A stretch of DNA of 64,000 nt, from the NCBI GenBank assembly GCA_036346375.1, contig CM070500.1:72916525-72980524 (forward strand). Direction: 5' to 3'. Origin of the DNA: Guadua angustifolia. Lineage: Eukaryota; Streptophyta; Magnoliopsida; Poales; Poaceae. The notes below the pieces were generated by a model. The model was given only the letters and a program-made list of their open reading frames with translations, was not told the DNA's origin and searched no databases. Positions 35,340 through 47,164 of the stretch are shown piece by piece (position 1 is the stretch's first letter; every line of letters begins with the position of its first letter). The position numbers and the translations under genes are program-made.

Positions 35340-36060
35340 TGAGCATGTAACGCATGACATAGAAGCCAGAATGGTCACCGCTGCCTGCTGATGGCATCGC
35401 AAGAAAGAAAAGAAATTCAGCCCACGAAGATTAGATGTCAAAAAATTAATCATATATATGCTAGGCACTTGTACCTTAAATCGCTTATATTTGCAGTTGT
35501 CTTGCCCTTTTTGTCGTCAGTATGCCCTCCTTCATCGACATAGTCCGAGAAACCCCTACATACATTGGAGAGCACCATTGAGTCAAAAAAATAAACGTAG
35601 TTAAATTCCTCGATGTGTTAGGTTTCAATAATGCGCTTATCGCAAAGGAGGCTTGATCACAGATGCCATCGGCCTCTTCTCGATCGAGTTAAATGTGTAG
35701 ATCGTGTTTTCACTCGAACGAGGACGAGTAGAACCCAATGGTTGCTTATTAAATAAAATGTAGTGCAAGGAAATAAGTTCACGACGGTTTTAAGTGCGTA
35801 TAAGTAATTGAATCGAAAAGTACTACTTACTCCTCGTGGTACGGCAATACAATGAAGTCCTTCTTCGACTCGACTTGCAATACCCCTTGATGTAGCTAGC
35901 AACGAACCCCGTTGAAGCCTAGCCATGATCGCAGACACAAGCTCGGGTCGACAAACCCAACTTGTAGATTCGCTCACGGCTCGTTGTCTCATTATCCTCG
36001 CAACTCGTGTTGAATGTGAGAAAACATAATGCAAAATCCTATAAAAGTCATGAGCGCAAG
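35340..36060 (-). pseudogene. Ulp1/C48-like protease region of the CACTA element
   Basis: On the minus strand, NHWVLLVLV (around 35740-35765) matches the His motif of Ulp1-like cysteine proteases. In the next frame a FNSIEKRPM-like stretch follows where the Asp/Asn motif belongs. Further on, GSGDHSGFYVMRYML (35340-35395) matches the nucleophile motif (xCGFYV), but with Ser (codon at 35368-35370) where the catalytic Cys is expected. Ulp1-like domains are common passengers of plant CACTA and Mutator elements. The open piece 35657-36034 is 125 codons and the reading frame changes within the domain. The region is probably split by an intron at about 35400-35640. The Ser suggests a dead protease if the base is right. 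Confidence 0.6.
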
Positions 36061-36499
36061 CTATATGGTGTGATACTCACAGCGTCCATGATCGTAAAGT
36101 AGAAATATCGACGGCTTTCATTTGGTACACACGAATAGATCCTCAAACCGACGGGAATGTTCCATTCTCCTCGTGAAAATGTACCATTTTATACTTCACG
36201 CTGAAGTCGACTCGACGCCTTCCCCTTCACCTTATCAAGGTACCATCCATGGAGGAGGCGAGTCCACTTGCCTAGCTATTCAGCCTGGCGATGCAATCGG
36301 GGGCTTTCCATGCTCAGAGGCCTTATAATCATACAGGTGCCCGTGGGCTGTGGCCGACTCTTCTTTTGGGTCAAGGAGTGTCCGAGGTCGGGCAAGGGGC
36401 TTTTCAGTACCTTAAGGGGCGCCTGGGCCTCTGTCGCCTTTGCCCTCTTGGCGGAAGGAGTCTCGGAGGCCTCTTGTGGTTGTACGGAGTCTCAAGGCC

Positions 36500-36665
36500 T
36501 CCTGTGGTTCTACGGGAGCAGAGCAGGAGGAGGCGCAAGCGCAGGAGCAGGCAGGCAGGAGCAAAGGTGTAGTAGGAGCAGGATCAAAGCAGGAGCAGGA
36601 GTAGGCGGAGGAGCAGGAGCAGATCAGCGCAGGAGCAGGAGGCAGGAGCAGCGCAGGAGGAACCT
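36500..36665. repeat. AGGAGC / GCAGGAGCAG minisatellite
   Basis: About 25 imperfect GGAGCA or GCAGGA hexamers. On the minus strand this codes for Ala/Pro/Cys-rich stretches between the Ulp1-like and TNPA-like regions. It could be a linker of one fused protein or an untranslated repeat. Confidence 0.8.
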
Positions 36666-36949
36666 CTGGCACGCATATATTTAACTTATCGCAGAGTAAT
36701 CGAATGGTAGAGAAGACGTGGAGGGACTTTTTACCTTGACCAAGACGACACTCGTCGTGGCCACTTGATGAACGACATGCGTGCTTGCCCGAGAGTGGTG
36801 ATATCTTCGCTGGGGGAAATCGAGCACATGTGATAAGAAGTCTTCGTGGACGAGTCCACCGCACCCTCATGTAGCCCTTCCCCACAGCCGACCATGCACA
36901 AGGTCGGTCTCGTTGCATGGAAATGCAACCTCAGGTAGCCTCGACGGAA

Positions 36950-38330
36950 ATCCATCCTCCGTCAAGATGGTGAGTCGGCACTTCGCAGCACTCGCAAGAA
37001 GTGTACAACTTGAGGAAAAACATTGCGGAGTTACACTCGTAGCTTGAACTCAGAAAATTAATTATTACCTTCACCGGGGACCGGTCAGATCATTTTGGAA
37101 CCGCACTGATAGGTCGGGCACGACTTCTCTCGAGAGTCGAGGGCATCCGCTCGACTGGGAAATCATCGCCATCATCTCGCCCTCAGCGATCCTCACGTGC
37201 CGCCATCTCCCCTCATCTCCCTCTTATCTCTTCCTCACGTGCTAGCATCTCCCCTCATCTCCTCCTTAATCTCCTCCTCACCGCTCCCTTAGTGCGTTGA
37301 GGCGCCCAAGACGTGCTGCGCTATGACCTTGAGTTGGCACTCGCAGAGTCATCTTGAAAGTAGGACTTCTTCGTGTGTCCCGCCCCTCGGCAAGCACCCG
37401 CCTTATGGTCGGACTTCCGATCGCAGACGACAGATGTCCTGCGACCCTTGGCTCAGAAGGTCCCTGTTCTTTTCACGGGCTTACCTCTTCCGTAATAAGC
37501 GAGTACGAATTAGATTTGAAATACAACAAGTTGGGTCAATTGTATTGTACTAAGTTAGATGTCTTACGATGGTAGAGACGACTTGAGCGGTAGCAGGTTT
37601 GCAACTACATGCTGCCCGTCAGGTTTTTTGTCCTCGCTAATACCCGCTTGCGTGCGCCTCCTCGATATGTGGGAGTAAGGCATCACCGTCCGAGTTAGCG
37701 CACTCCTCGGCTTGTCGCGCCCACTCGCCTTCTTTTTCCCTCATAGCCGCATGTACCGAGGTGGTGCGGGTGCGTGTTAAGCCTCCGGACAGCGGTGTTC
37801 TCTCTCAATCAAGCTGCGCTTTCCTCGGCATCTTTCATCCTCGTGAACTCCGCCCAAACATCGTGGGTCACAAATGGATACTTTCGAATGGTGTACGGCC
37901 TTTCAAAGACGTCACTGCAGTGCATAAGGGTCTTGAAGTGCCTCAAGGCCACACCCATCCTATTCAAGGCGCACTGCCTCGCCACAGTGGGTTCATCGTC
38001 TCCGCTCTATAATCCATTTACTCTAACCTCGCCCCACAACCGATTCTTCGCTTTCGCCACGACATCCTTTCTCCAATCCTTAATTGTTATGGGCACTCTC
38101 CCTCACCAATTGGCCAATAAATGACCGGTATCGCCTTTGTACTTAGGAGGGCCCGTGCACCCCTGGCATTGAAGCGGAGAACTCCGGCGCTCTCCTCAGA
38201 GCCCCTTTGTTTGGTCCTCGGCTCTTCCTCACCTTACTTGGCCCTTGAGTAATTGGATCCATGCTCGCCCTCAAAGAAGACTTTCTACTGTTCATCTGCG
38301 GCAGAGCCGATGCTCTCTAGTTGTGACATT
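36950..38330 (-). pseudogene. TNPA-like / Transposase_24 region of the CACTA element
   Basis: Minus-strand pieces read VAKAKNRLWGEVRVNGL, CALNRMGVALRHFKTLMHC, and VTHDVWAEFTRMKDAEESAA followed by RRLNTHPHHLGTCGYEG. This is the conserved block of the plant Transposase_24 (En/Spm) family (RLNTHPHxLGxxGY). A likely start lies near 38300, followed by a Lys/Arg-rich N-terminus. At least two stops and a frame change interrupt it (for example within the GDDEPTVARQ segment). The family is thought to bind subterminal repeats. Confidence in the family is good; the exon structure was not resolved. Confidence 0.65.
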
Positions 38331-38639
38331 TTGAGTTTTCTTATCGATAAGGTCATATGTGTGACATGAGAGAAAGCAATTTGAAGCTACTATATGCACT
38401 TGACAATAAATCTTGTAAAGGATCAACAGATAATTCATAGTATGCAATTGTTCCAACAAAAGTCTATCTATTGACCAACTCGGATAAAAAACAAAAGCCC
38501 ATTCCATATGACAAGTGAATTTAGCACTAGCAGATGTTTACTTACACCAACAAGTTTCAGATTTCACAACATCAACAGAGAATATGAGCATTAAAGTACT
38601 AATGCAAGAATAGCAACACAAGAAGGTCAAGTTAGTGTT

Positions 38640-39035
38640 TACATAACATGCAATATCTGTTGACCAACTAAATACGCACTCAACGATAACCCCTAATCTC
38701 TAAATAGGTTTGGTCCTAATCCCATTCGATAGATATGTGGTTGTTCTAAGCCGTTGTACAACCAGAGAAAATTTCAAGAAGATCTCATTGTTCTCCGGAT
38801 ACACGCCTCGGCTAACAGTCAAGAGGGTGTATCCGGAGAACACCAGGAAACGCCATCAAATCAACTCAAGTTGTACAACATAGCTCAGAACTTGCCCGAA
38901 CCACATATCCTCGAACTGCCCAAAAACGTGGATAATTCGAGATCGCCGCTTATAAATATGCTATTCCAAATATTTATAAATAAGCACTCTCGAGCGGGAG
39001 ACGAGGTTACGCAACCTAAACTCTAACATATGCCG
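38640..39035. repeat. CACTA-internal repeat, copy 1, with a strong stem-loop
   Basis: It matches 45890-46245 through ATCTCTAAATAGGTT, CTAAGCCGTTGTACAAC, GGATAATTCGAGATCGCCGC and GAGACGAGGTTACGC. At 38796-38848 the arms GTTCTCCGGATACAC and GTGTATCCGGAGAAC form a near-perfect stem with a loop of about 22 bases. Confidence 0.85.
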
Positions 39036-39439
39036 AGATAAAAACAAAAGTAATATGTTGAAAGTAAACACATGTCTAAACAAAAGTAATATGCTAAAAG
39101 TGAATATTACCAAGAAGCAAGAACTAAAGAAAATGACAAAGGATGTAAGATGTAACAAAGAGAAAAGTGATTATTAGAGTGCTCAAGTTGATAAACGATG
39201 TAAGATGTAACAAAGAGCTAAAGAACATAGTATGCAATTCATAGTATAAATCAACTAACATAGAGCTCAAGTTGATTATTAGAGTGTTCTCGAGATGTCG
39301 TTGCCTTAAGAGGCCCTCCTCGCCACAATAGACGAGAAATGATAGATTTGTGACAACCTTTCCACAATTTCAATTCAATACTTGATGTGTTTTAAGTTAA
39401 TCAAATGTCACCAAACATGCACAGCTCAGAATCACTTCA

Positions 39440-40640
39440 ACTACTTTATCGGATAGTGGCGTAACACTTAAGCCCTCATGCAAGGTCCCCAATTCAATAT
39501 ACTGATTTCTATGCGATATTAAGAGCAAGATTTTACTAATTATTCCAATTAACAATATGAAGGAGATTACATAATTCAATGGAAGCATAATTGACATAAT
39601 CATAGTAATGAAGCAATTCATATAGTGATGTCAATTGCTCTAAGAATCATGTCTACAAAACCAAAGTGGTGATTATTTTTGTGCTCTCAGATTTTGGTGA
39701 AATTGAAGATTAGATCTTCAATCCAATCACAAAATGGCAAGATAATTAATTAGTAAGTTAGGCCTCAAACCCTTACCTTCCTAAGCATGCGAATGATGTA
39801 TTTATAGAACAAGGTTTACCGATTAATAGCTCTAAGATCAAATATTTAGATCACCTATTAATCGCCAACAATCGATTCAAGCATCAATGTTCGATCAAGA
39901 GATGAATTAAAACTAGCGAACCAGAGAGCATATTCAGATTAGTAATTCCTCGGTGGACTAACCGAACCAAAGATATATTGTTCAGATCGGTGTTAGACTA
40001 ACCGAATATGCATATGATGTTCGCATCAAGATCGATTGACCGAACCAAAGAAGAAATACTAAGTGGCGCCTAGAAAATGTACTAATCTAATCGATGATCT
40101 TAGACTAGCAAAGAGAATAACCATACACGCACAACAATTTGCAATTATCAAATGGTGTCGATTACGAGAAATGTAATATATACACCAAAATCTTATAGCA
40201 TGCAAGACTAACAGTTCAAGGCCTAACTCGCAAGATTAATCATCATAATCATCAATCGCCCAATATCATCACAGAGCAAAGACCAAAACTCGCACCCACA
40301 GTGCTTATTTTTAGACCTATCACATGAACATACATTTGTATATCTATGTCGCTCTCCCCAACCAAAATCTTAGATCGGTTAAGGAAATGCAGAGGTCACT
40401 TAACTTGACCCATTCCAAACGCAACACTTAAGCAAAGGAATATTACCAAGAGCAATATAGCGATGAATATTACCAGAAGCATTTCAATTGTGAATGACAA
40501 TTACACTAACCAAGTATATCACAATTATATATATATACCAGATCACAAGTTTGTTGTCACAAATCATCTATTCCATCCCAGATATCCTCACAGTAACACT
40601 TAAGCCCTCATGCAAGGTCCCCAAGTCAAACACATAGATC
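39440..40640. repeat. Segment bounded by ACACTTAAGCCCTCATGCAAGGTCCCCAA direct repeats
   Basis: A string of about 29 bases (AACACTTAAGCCCTCATG then CAAGGTCCCCAA) occurs at about 39467 and again at about 40595, 1.13 kb apart. The sequence between is AT-rich, without an identifiable gene. It may be a diverged duplication or the remains of another insertion. Confidence 0.6.
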
Positions 40641-40685
40641 GCCCTTTGCATTCACTTAAAAGAATAAGGCATGTATATGAAATAC

Positions 40686-41045
40686 TTACGGACAATGGCG
40701 TAACGAAATGCAAACGGCTAGGATTGGGGCGGGCGGGTCGGCGTCGGCGTCGGCATCGGGGCACCACCTCGAGCGAGCGGGCGGGGCAAATACGGCGTCG
40801 AAGGGCACCGGGGAGTGGGCGGCGTCGGCGTCGAAGGCGGTGTGGGTGGCGTAAAGCGTCTCGGCGACGGCGACGGGCGGAGGCGTCCTCGGCGTCGGCG
40901 GCAAGCGGGAAGCGAGGCGGAAGGCGGCGGCATGGCGCACTTTCACTGGCTAAGGTTAAGGTTAAGGCGGGCGGCGAGGGAGGCGAGAAGGCTAAGGCGG
41001 CTAAGGCGCTAGCGCTGGAGGAGAAGGGCTGTAGCGAATGGTTAT
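40686..41045. other. GC-rich block inside the CACTA element
   Basis: Built of GGCGTCGGCGTCGG-like units and open in several frames on both strands. The minus strand gives Ala/Asp/Pro-rich peptides such as DADAAHSPVPFDAVF. It contrasts sharply with its AT-rich surroundings and could be a captured host first exon. No family recognised. Confidence 0.45.
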
Positions 41046-41960
41046 GGGCCGGTTTTAAGAATTATGTTAGTCATTAGTATCACTCTTTTAAGAAAACCGA
41101 CATCGATGCTTAATCATTAGTATCACTCTTTTGTAAAACCAATATCGATGCTTTATCATCACTTTTATAATAGAACCCTGATGTAGTCATTAGTATCACT
41201 TTTTTAATAAAACCGATACTGATGTTTTATCATTAGTATCACTCTTTTAAGAAAACCGATACTGATGCTTAATCATTAGTATCACTCTTTTCAGAAAACC
41301 GATACTGATGCTTTATCATCACTTTTCTAATAGAACCCAGATGTTAGTCATTAGTATCACTTTTTTAATAAAACCGATACTGAAGTTTTATCATTAGTAT
41401 CACTCTTTTAAGAAAACCGATACTGATGCTTAACCATTAGTATCACTTTTTTAATAAAACCGATACTGATGCTTTATCATCACTTTTCTAATAGAACCCC
41501 GATGTTAGTCATTAGTATCACTTTTTAATAAAATCGATCTCGATGCTTTATCATTAGTATCACCCTTTTAAGAAAACCGATATCGATGCTTAATCATTAG
41601 TATCACTCTTTTCGTAAAACCGACATCGATGCTTAACCATTAGTATCACTTTTTAATAAAACCGACATCGATGCTTTATCATCACTTTTCTAATAGAACC
41701 CCGATGTTAGTCATTAGTATCACTTTTTAATAAAACCGATATCGATGCTTTATCATTAGTATCACTTTTTAAGAAAACCGACATCGATTCTTCATCATTA
41801 GTATCACTCTTTTAAGAAAACCGACATCGATGCTTCATCATTAGTATCACTCTTTTAATAAAACCGATCTCGATGCTTGATCATCACTTTTCTAATAGAA
41901 CAACGATGTTAGTCGTCAAGATCACTTTTTTAATAAAACCGACAATCGATGTAGTTTATT
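41046..41960. repeat. Internal array of CATTAGTATCACTCTTTTAAGAAAACCGAT units
   Basis: More than 20 copies of a roughly 40-bp unit: TCATTAGTATCAC, TTTTAAGAAAACCGA, then TACTGATGCTTTA. It resembles CACTA subterminal repeats but lies in the middle of the element. Copies between 41210 and 41480 mostly read ACTGATG, while the others read ATCGATG or CTCGATG at the same place. Confidence 0.9.
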
Positions 41961-42519
41961 GCACTATTCCTTTTCGCACATCTCGCAAGTTCTGAATTTT
42001 CAGCATTTCATCAAAGAGAGAAAATGCCATAACTTTGTCATACATTGTTGAAATTATTAGAAATTTTGAAGAAACATATTTCAGATCTTGCAAAACTTTT
42101 CATAAAATAATTTTTGGAAAAAGCGACCTCATTCAAGAAATATGCCAAAATTCATTTCAGAGACATGATTTGTGCGTAAGCGAGAAAAGTCAAAACTTTT
42201 TCAAATTAATCTGAATTGTACGAAAATTTCCGTAAATTAACTTTCGACTATTTACAAGCTTTCCCAACAATAGTTTCACAAATGGAATTTTCTTTCACAA
42301 ATTATGGCACAAAGTGCAGGCATAAAGAGAAATGGCATGCATTTCCATCAAGCCTCCAAACAAAGAATTAATCACCTTGGATTTACAATACTATTTTACA
42401 TACATTATAATAGTCCATTTATTTACAATATTGCCCTTCATGATGATCTACTCGCATGTAATTGGCTCCATGTGTGTCGCCATCCCCGCTAAGACAAGCC
42501 CCATCTGCAAATGAAGGTA
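41961..42519. other. CACTA interior between array and transposase, no gene
   Basis: AT-rich, with short chance frames only. It would contain the 3' UTR of the minus-strand transposase. Confidence 0.45.
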
Positions 42520-45500
42520 TCTTATCGAATTGGTTATACTCTTCTTCATCTACAACATCTTCAACTCCTACGATCCGCTCTTTGCCATGAAGAACGACGC
42601 AACCTTGGATTGGCCGGATCGCGACGTAAAAGACTTGAGTTGCTTGCTTCGCAGGACAAACGGATCATCTTTGTAGGCGAGTCTCCGAGATCCACAATAG
42701 TAAAGCCTCTCTTGTCGACCTTCACTCCATGTGGAAGTCGCACTCCACTTACATCGGAACAATGGAACTTGGTATATTCCGTAATCGAGCTCCCAAATTT
42801 CTTCGATCATCCCATAGTAGGAGTTCATTGCGGTTGGGGATACTGCTGAGTGATGATCATCGAGAAAGCATTTATACTCACACCACGCTTTTGGACAAGA
42901 TTTTGGCATCTTGACTCTCGAAGGTAAAAGGTGTAACCATTAATATCGCACTCGCCATGTCTCAGACATTAAATCTTGGTCCGTCACCAACCATTTTACA
43001 TTCTCGAAGAAGGAGACCTCCGCTTTTCTTTGAACCATGTGAGGAATCGATCATTGTGTTTTGTGCGATGGAAAGCTCATCCATTTGTGGATTCTCTTCC
43101 GTAATATCAACTTATGCTTTCCGATGTATGGATCGAACCTGCGCTATTCTCAAGATCGTGAAATGCGCCTTGCAATACATATCAAACCTCTGACTCATTA
43201 GTTTGGACCCAACGGTTCCTTTACCAAAAGAAGTCCTCATGACGAGATACAGAACACCGATTGCTTGTCTTTACCCGTAGTCCACGAAAACTCAATAACC
43301 TCTTCACCCCATAACCTTCAACAATACTACCCTCGAGCTTCAACCGATTCTCACGCACGTCGACTTTAATATACCCATGTACCTCTCGAACGGATACATG
43401 TAACGAGGAAAGCGGGTCCACATATCTTAATCTCTCGACAAGGTGAACAACAAGGTGGACCATTACGCCAAAGAACGACGGTGGGAAATGCATCTCAAGG
43501 TGACATGTAGTCCGCACCACCTCACTCTGTAAGTTGTCTAGTACATCGGGTCAATAACTTTGCAGAGATCGCATTGAAGAAATAACACAACTTTGTGATT
43601 GCCAACCCGACATCCTCTCGGGAGAATATTTCGGATTGCAACCGGGAGCATTTGGGTCATCAAGACATGGCGTCATGGGACTTCATGCCCAACAACTTCA
43701 AATCATCCATAGACACAAGCTTCTTAATGTTCATGGAGTAGCCGATGGAACTTTAATACTTTGGAGACATTTGCAGAGATCTTCTTTCTCCTTCTTGGAC
43801 AGGTGTAGCATGCGGCGAGGATGTACGGCCTTTTCCATCCTCCTCTATCACCGCAAGTCCGGCCCGATTCCATGTAGGCCATATCGCGATGAGCATTGAC
43901 ACCATCTTTGGTCTTCCTAGGTATGTTCAGCGAGATGCCAACCAAGTTGTCGCAGACATTCTTCTCAACATGCATGACATCAATACAATGCCGACATCTA
44001 ACTCCTTCCAAAGACGGTAAGTCCTGCAATATTGACCTCTTCTTCCAAATGGTCCTAGGATCTAACAGATTCTGCTCTTTCCGCATCAACATCGATATCC
44101 TCTACACGTGAATACACTTGGCTTCCACTCATAGGTTGCGGTGTCGAACGGACTTCCTCTTCCCATCAAATTTGTCATCCATCTTACGGATCGATGACTT
44201 CGAGGTAGAAACCTCGGTGACCCATATACCGAGCTTTTTGGAATTCGCACCATAGACTCTCGGTCTCCTCTTCACAAATAGGACACGCTTTGGCTCCTTT
44301 CAGATCAGAATTCGCCAAATTACCAAGGGCCGGAAATCATTTATGGTGCAAAATACCATAGCCCGTAGGGTGAAATGCTCTCTTTGTACGCATCCCACAC
44401 GATTTAATTCCTCATTCCACAATTTTACCAAATCCGATCAATGGTGCAAGGTACACATCAATATCATTTCCTACTGTTTGGGTCCCGAGATTAGTAATGA
44501 CATCATGATATACTTCCGCTTCATGCACGCCAAGGAGGGAGGTTGTAGATACACATGAATCGGCAGTGTCAGTGACGATCGCTTCATGTTACCAAACGGA
44601 TTCATTCCGCTCAGTACTCAACCCAAATCTTATGTTCCTCATTTCGACACCAAACTCCTCATGTTTCCAATCGATGTTTCTTCATTGAGCCGAATCGGCA
44701 GGTGTCTCACCTTGCCATCTTCCTTTCGAGACTTGTAATGCCAACGCAACAATTTTGCCTCTCTCGGATTTGCAAACAACCGCTCGAGACGGGAATGATG
44801 GGCAAGTACCACAATACCTTGGCGGTGCACCTTTAGTGATGACCTCTTCACCGTCGTTTCCCGGCTCTTCGCTTCTTGTCGTTACGCTTCTCCTTTTGTT
44901 TGTACCAGGCACACCGCAAACTGGACAAACGTCAGCCCTGATGTGCGTTACGACAAGATGCAATCATTCTGACATGCATGTATCCTTTCTATTTCCATTC
45001 CCATGGGACATAGTAGCTTCTTCGCTTCATAAATGCTTGTTGGCAACTCGCTTCTCTCAAGCAGATCCGATAGAAGAACTAGTAGTGCATTGAAACTTGT
45101 ATCCGCCCAACGGTGTTTTGCCTTCGATTCGAACAATGCAAGGACCGAACCCAACTCGGTGTATTCCGCTTTGCAACCTGCGAACAGCGGTTTGGCATCG
45201 CCTTCTATCAAGCTTTTAAACTTTTCAAACTCTCTTCCGTGTAATTACCCTCCACATCCCGCAACATTTGCTCCAAATTATCCTCCTCAAACATATCATC
45301 AAGAACTCGCCATCCGGTTCCACCGTATCTTCGTTGCATATCGGAGTGGTACTACCGCCTCCCGTGATGGATCCAACATGTGTAATTCCTCACGGCCACG
45401 CCGAATCGTGGTCCTCAATTTGAGATGAGTTGTTAAATCTCCTCGATTGGTGCAATCAATGCAAGGACAATATATGAAGTTTACACCCCTCCTCACCATG

Positions 45501-45592
45501 TCGTCTTCTGCAATTTTTTTGAACTCCTTAACACCCCTCTGAAATTCAGCACTCACACGGCTTTTCTGATACATCCATTCCTCACGGTCCAT
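42520..45592 (-). pseudogene. TNP2-type CACTA transposase (TNPD) with DUF4216, frame-broken
   Basis: The minus-strand start at 45592 reads MDREEWMYQKSRV, then RRGVNFIYCPCIDCTNR (transposase-associated N-terminal domain). It continues with KKLLCPMGMEIERIHACQND (about 44990), LFANPREAKLLRWHYKSRKE (about 44790), DPRTIWKKRSI and RHCIDVMHVEKNVCDN (about 44000), and NIPRKTKDGV. Then come CHLEMHFPPSFFGVMVHL and EGSIVEGYGV (43300-43510), and finally a DUF4216 domain (EEIWELDYGIYQVPLFRCKW, YKDDPFVL; 42600-42850). All expected blocks of the TNP2 family are present in order. They are spread over several frames with intervening stops, so as written no intact protein is made. Part of this may be sequence error. 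The same-strand TNPA-like region lies downstream. Confidence 0.85.
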
Positions 45593-46680
45593 CTGCAATT
45601 AAATTTCGCACAATAAATTAAGGAAAAACTGGAGCGACAACTAGCTATAGCTATTTTAAATATTGAGACATCATTTCAATTAATATTACCTTTGCAAAAT
45701 AGTGGACAGGTTCCAAGATATATAAATGTACTCACGATCGATACCTAGCTTCTTCCCTGGTTTAAAGCTTCCGCCAATTCCCTTCATAAGAGACATAAAT
45801 TTTTAACATCAACAACGATATCAAATAATCTAATTATATAGCTAGTGCAGTAGCTTGCAAATCTTTCTACTACAACGAAACAAATCAAGGGTACCAACGA
45901 TGACTCCTAATCTCTACATAGGTTAGGTCCTAATCCCATTCGAGGATATATGGTTGGGCAAGTTCTAAGCCGTTGTACAACTCGAGAGAAAATTTGGCAA
46001 GATCTCCCTGTTCTTCGGATACACGCCTCGGCAACAGTCAAGAGGGTGTGTATCCGGAGAACACCGAGAGACGCTACCAAATCTACTCAAGTTGTACAAC
46101 ACACCAGAACTTGCTCGAATATATATCCTCGAATTGTCCAAAACGTGGACAATTCGAGATCGCCGCTTATAAATATGCCCTTTCGCTCAAAGATATTTAT
46201 AAATAAGCACCTCGAACGGGAGACGAGGTTACGCCGCCTAAACTCTAATAACAGCTACTACATGATAGCAATAATAATTCCATATATATAAACAGAGATC
46301 GTGACTACAAAATTAAATAGATATGCGCTTGTCAAATAAAGAGTGTGAAATCTGAAAGCACGTACACAATTCCAAAGGCAACCTAAACTTTATTGACGAC
46401 ATATTGAAATTACCAGAGCAAAATTGAAGGGGTTGAAAGAATTGTCTGCTCACATTTTGAAGAAAACCGCAATAGAGAGCAAAAGAGGGAATCTCCTCAA
46501 GATAGGGTTTCAATTTTGTCCTCTTAATACCCACCCATGAGGACTTCAAATTTTCTCACCCAACTATTGCTTCCAACCACACAATATGAGCTATTTTCTC
46601 GGGTGGCGGCGGAGAAATCTCCTCTGGAGCAAAAAACAGAGAAGAGTTCAAGTCGAGTGGTATATATAACCTAGCGAGGC
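45593..46680. other. CACTA 5' region with internal repeat copy 2
   Basis: 45890-46245 is the second copy of the 38640-39035 repeat, including the stem-loop (GTTCTTCGGATACAC ... GTGTATCCGGAGAAC). The rest should hold the promoter and leader of the minus-strand transposase. No TATA box was placed with confidence. Confidence 0.65.
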
Positions 46681-47161
46681 ACATCGAATCGGTTCTTTTC
46701 AAAAGCGATCTTGATGTGCACGCCATCACTTTAGACATAAGCACGAGCACATCGTAATCGGTTCTTTTCAACAAGTGATAGTGATGTGCAATCGTTATCA
46801 CTATCGCTTCTATAAAAAGAATGATAGTGATAACCATGTGCACATCGAATCGGTTTTCTACTAAAAGTGATCTTGATGTGCGCGGTCATCGAATCGGTTC
46901 TTTTCATAGAAGTGATAGTGATGATCACGCACATCACTATCACTTCTATGAAAAGAACCGATAGTGATGATCGTGCACATCACTATCACTTTTAGTAGAG
47001 AACCGATTCGGATGTTCCTGCTACATCACAATCACTTATAATCTCGTAACCGACATCGATTATTACTAACACCTCTCGGGTTACTTATCACAATCGTTTT
47101 TTCAAAAACTTAAGAACCGATCTGAATCTGATGATAGTGATGTGTCGCTTACGTAGTAGTG
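46681..47161. repeat. Right subterminal inverted-repeat array of the CACTA element
   Basis: Copies of CATCGAATCGGTTCTTTTC and AGTGATAGTGATG occur in one orientation up to about 46930, then inverted. It ends ACGTAGTAGTG. Same arrangement as the left end. Confidence 0.85.
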
Positions 47162-47164
47162 TCC

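Larger units (their letters stand above)
33724..47161 (-). mobile_element. CACTA (En/Spm-like) transposon, 13.4 kb
   Basis: The left end is CACTATCAGCAGAACG. The right end, read inverted, is CACTACTACGTAAGCG, continuing to CACATC on both sides. A 3-bp duplication TCC lies at 33721-33723 and 47162-47164. Subterminal arrays of ATCGGTTCTTT units are present at both ends. The minus strand carries a TNP2-type transposase with DUF4216 (about 42520-45592), a Transposase_24/TNPA-like region (about 36950-38330) and a Ulp1-like protease region (about 35340-36060). It is inserted in the captured WDR5 exon of the plus-strand Helitron, so it is younger than that capture. Confidence 0.9.

Noticed and set aside
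40610..41077. 155-codon plus-strand Arg-rich frame
   Set aside because: Runs through GGCGTCGGCG repeats; composition explains the open frame. Kept only as a GC-rich block.
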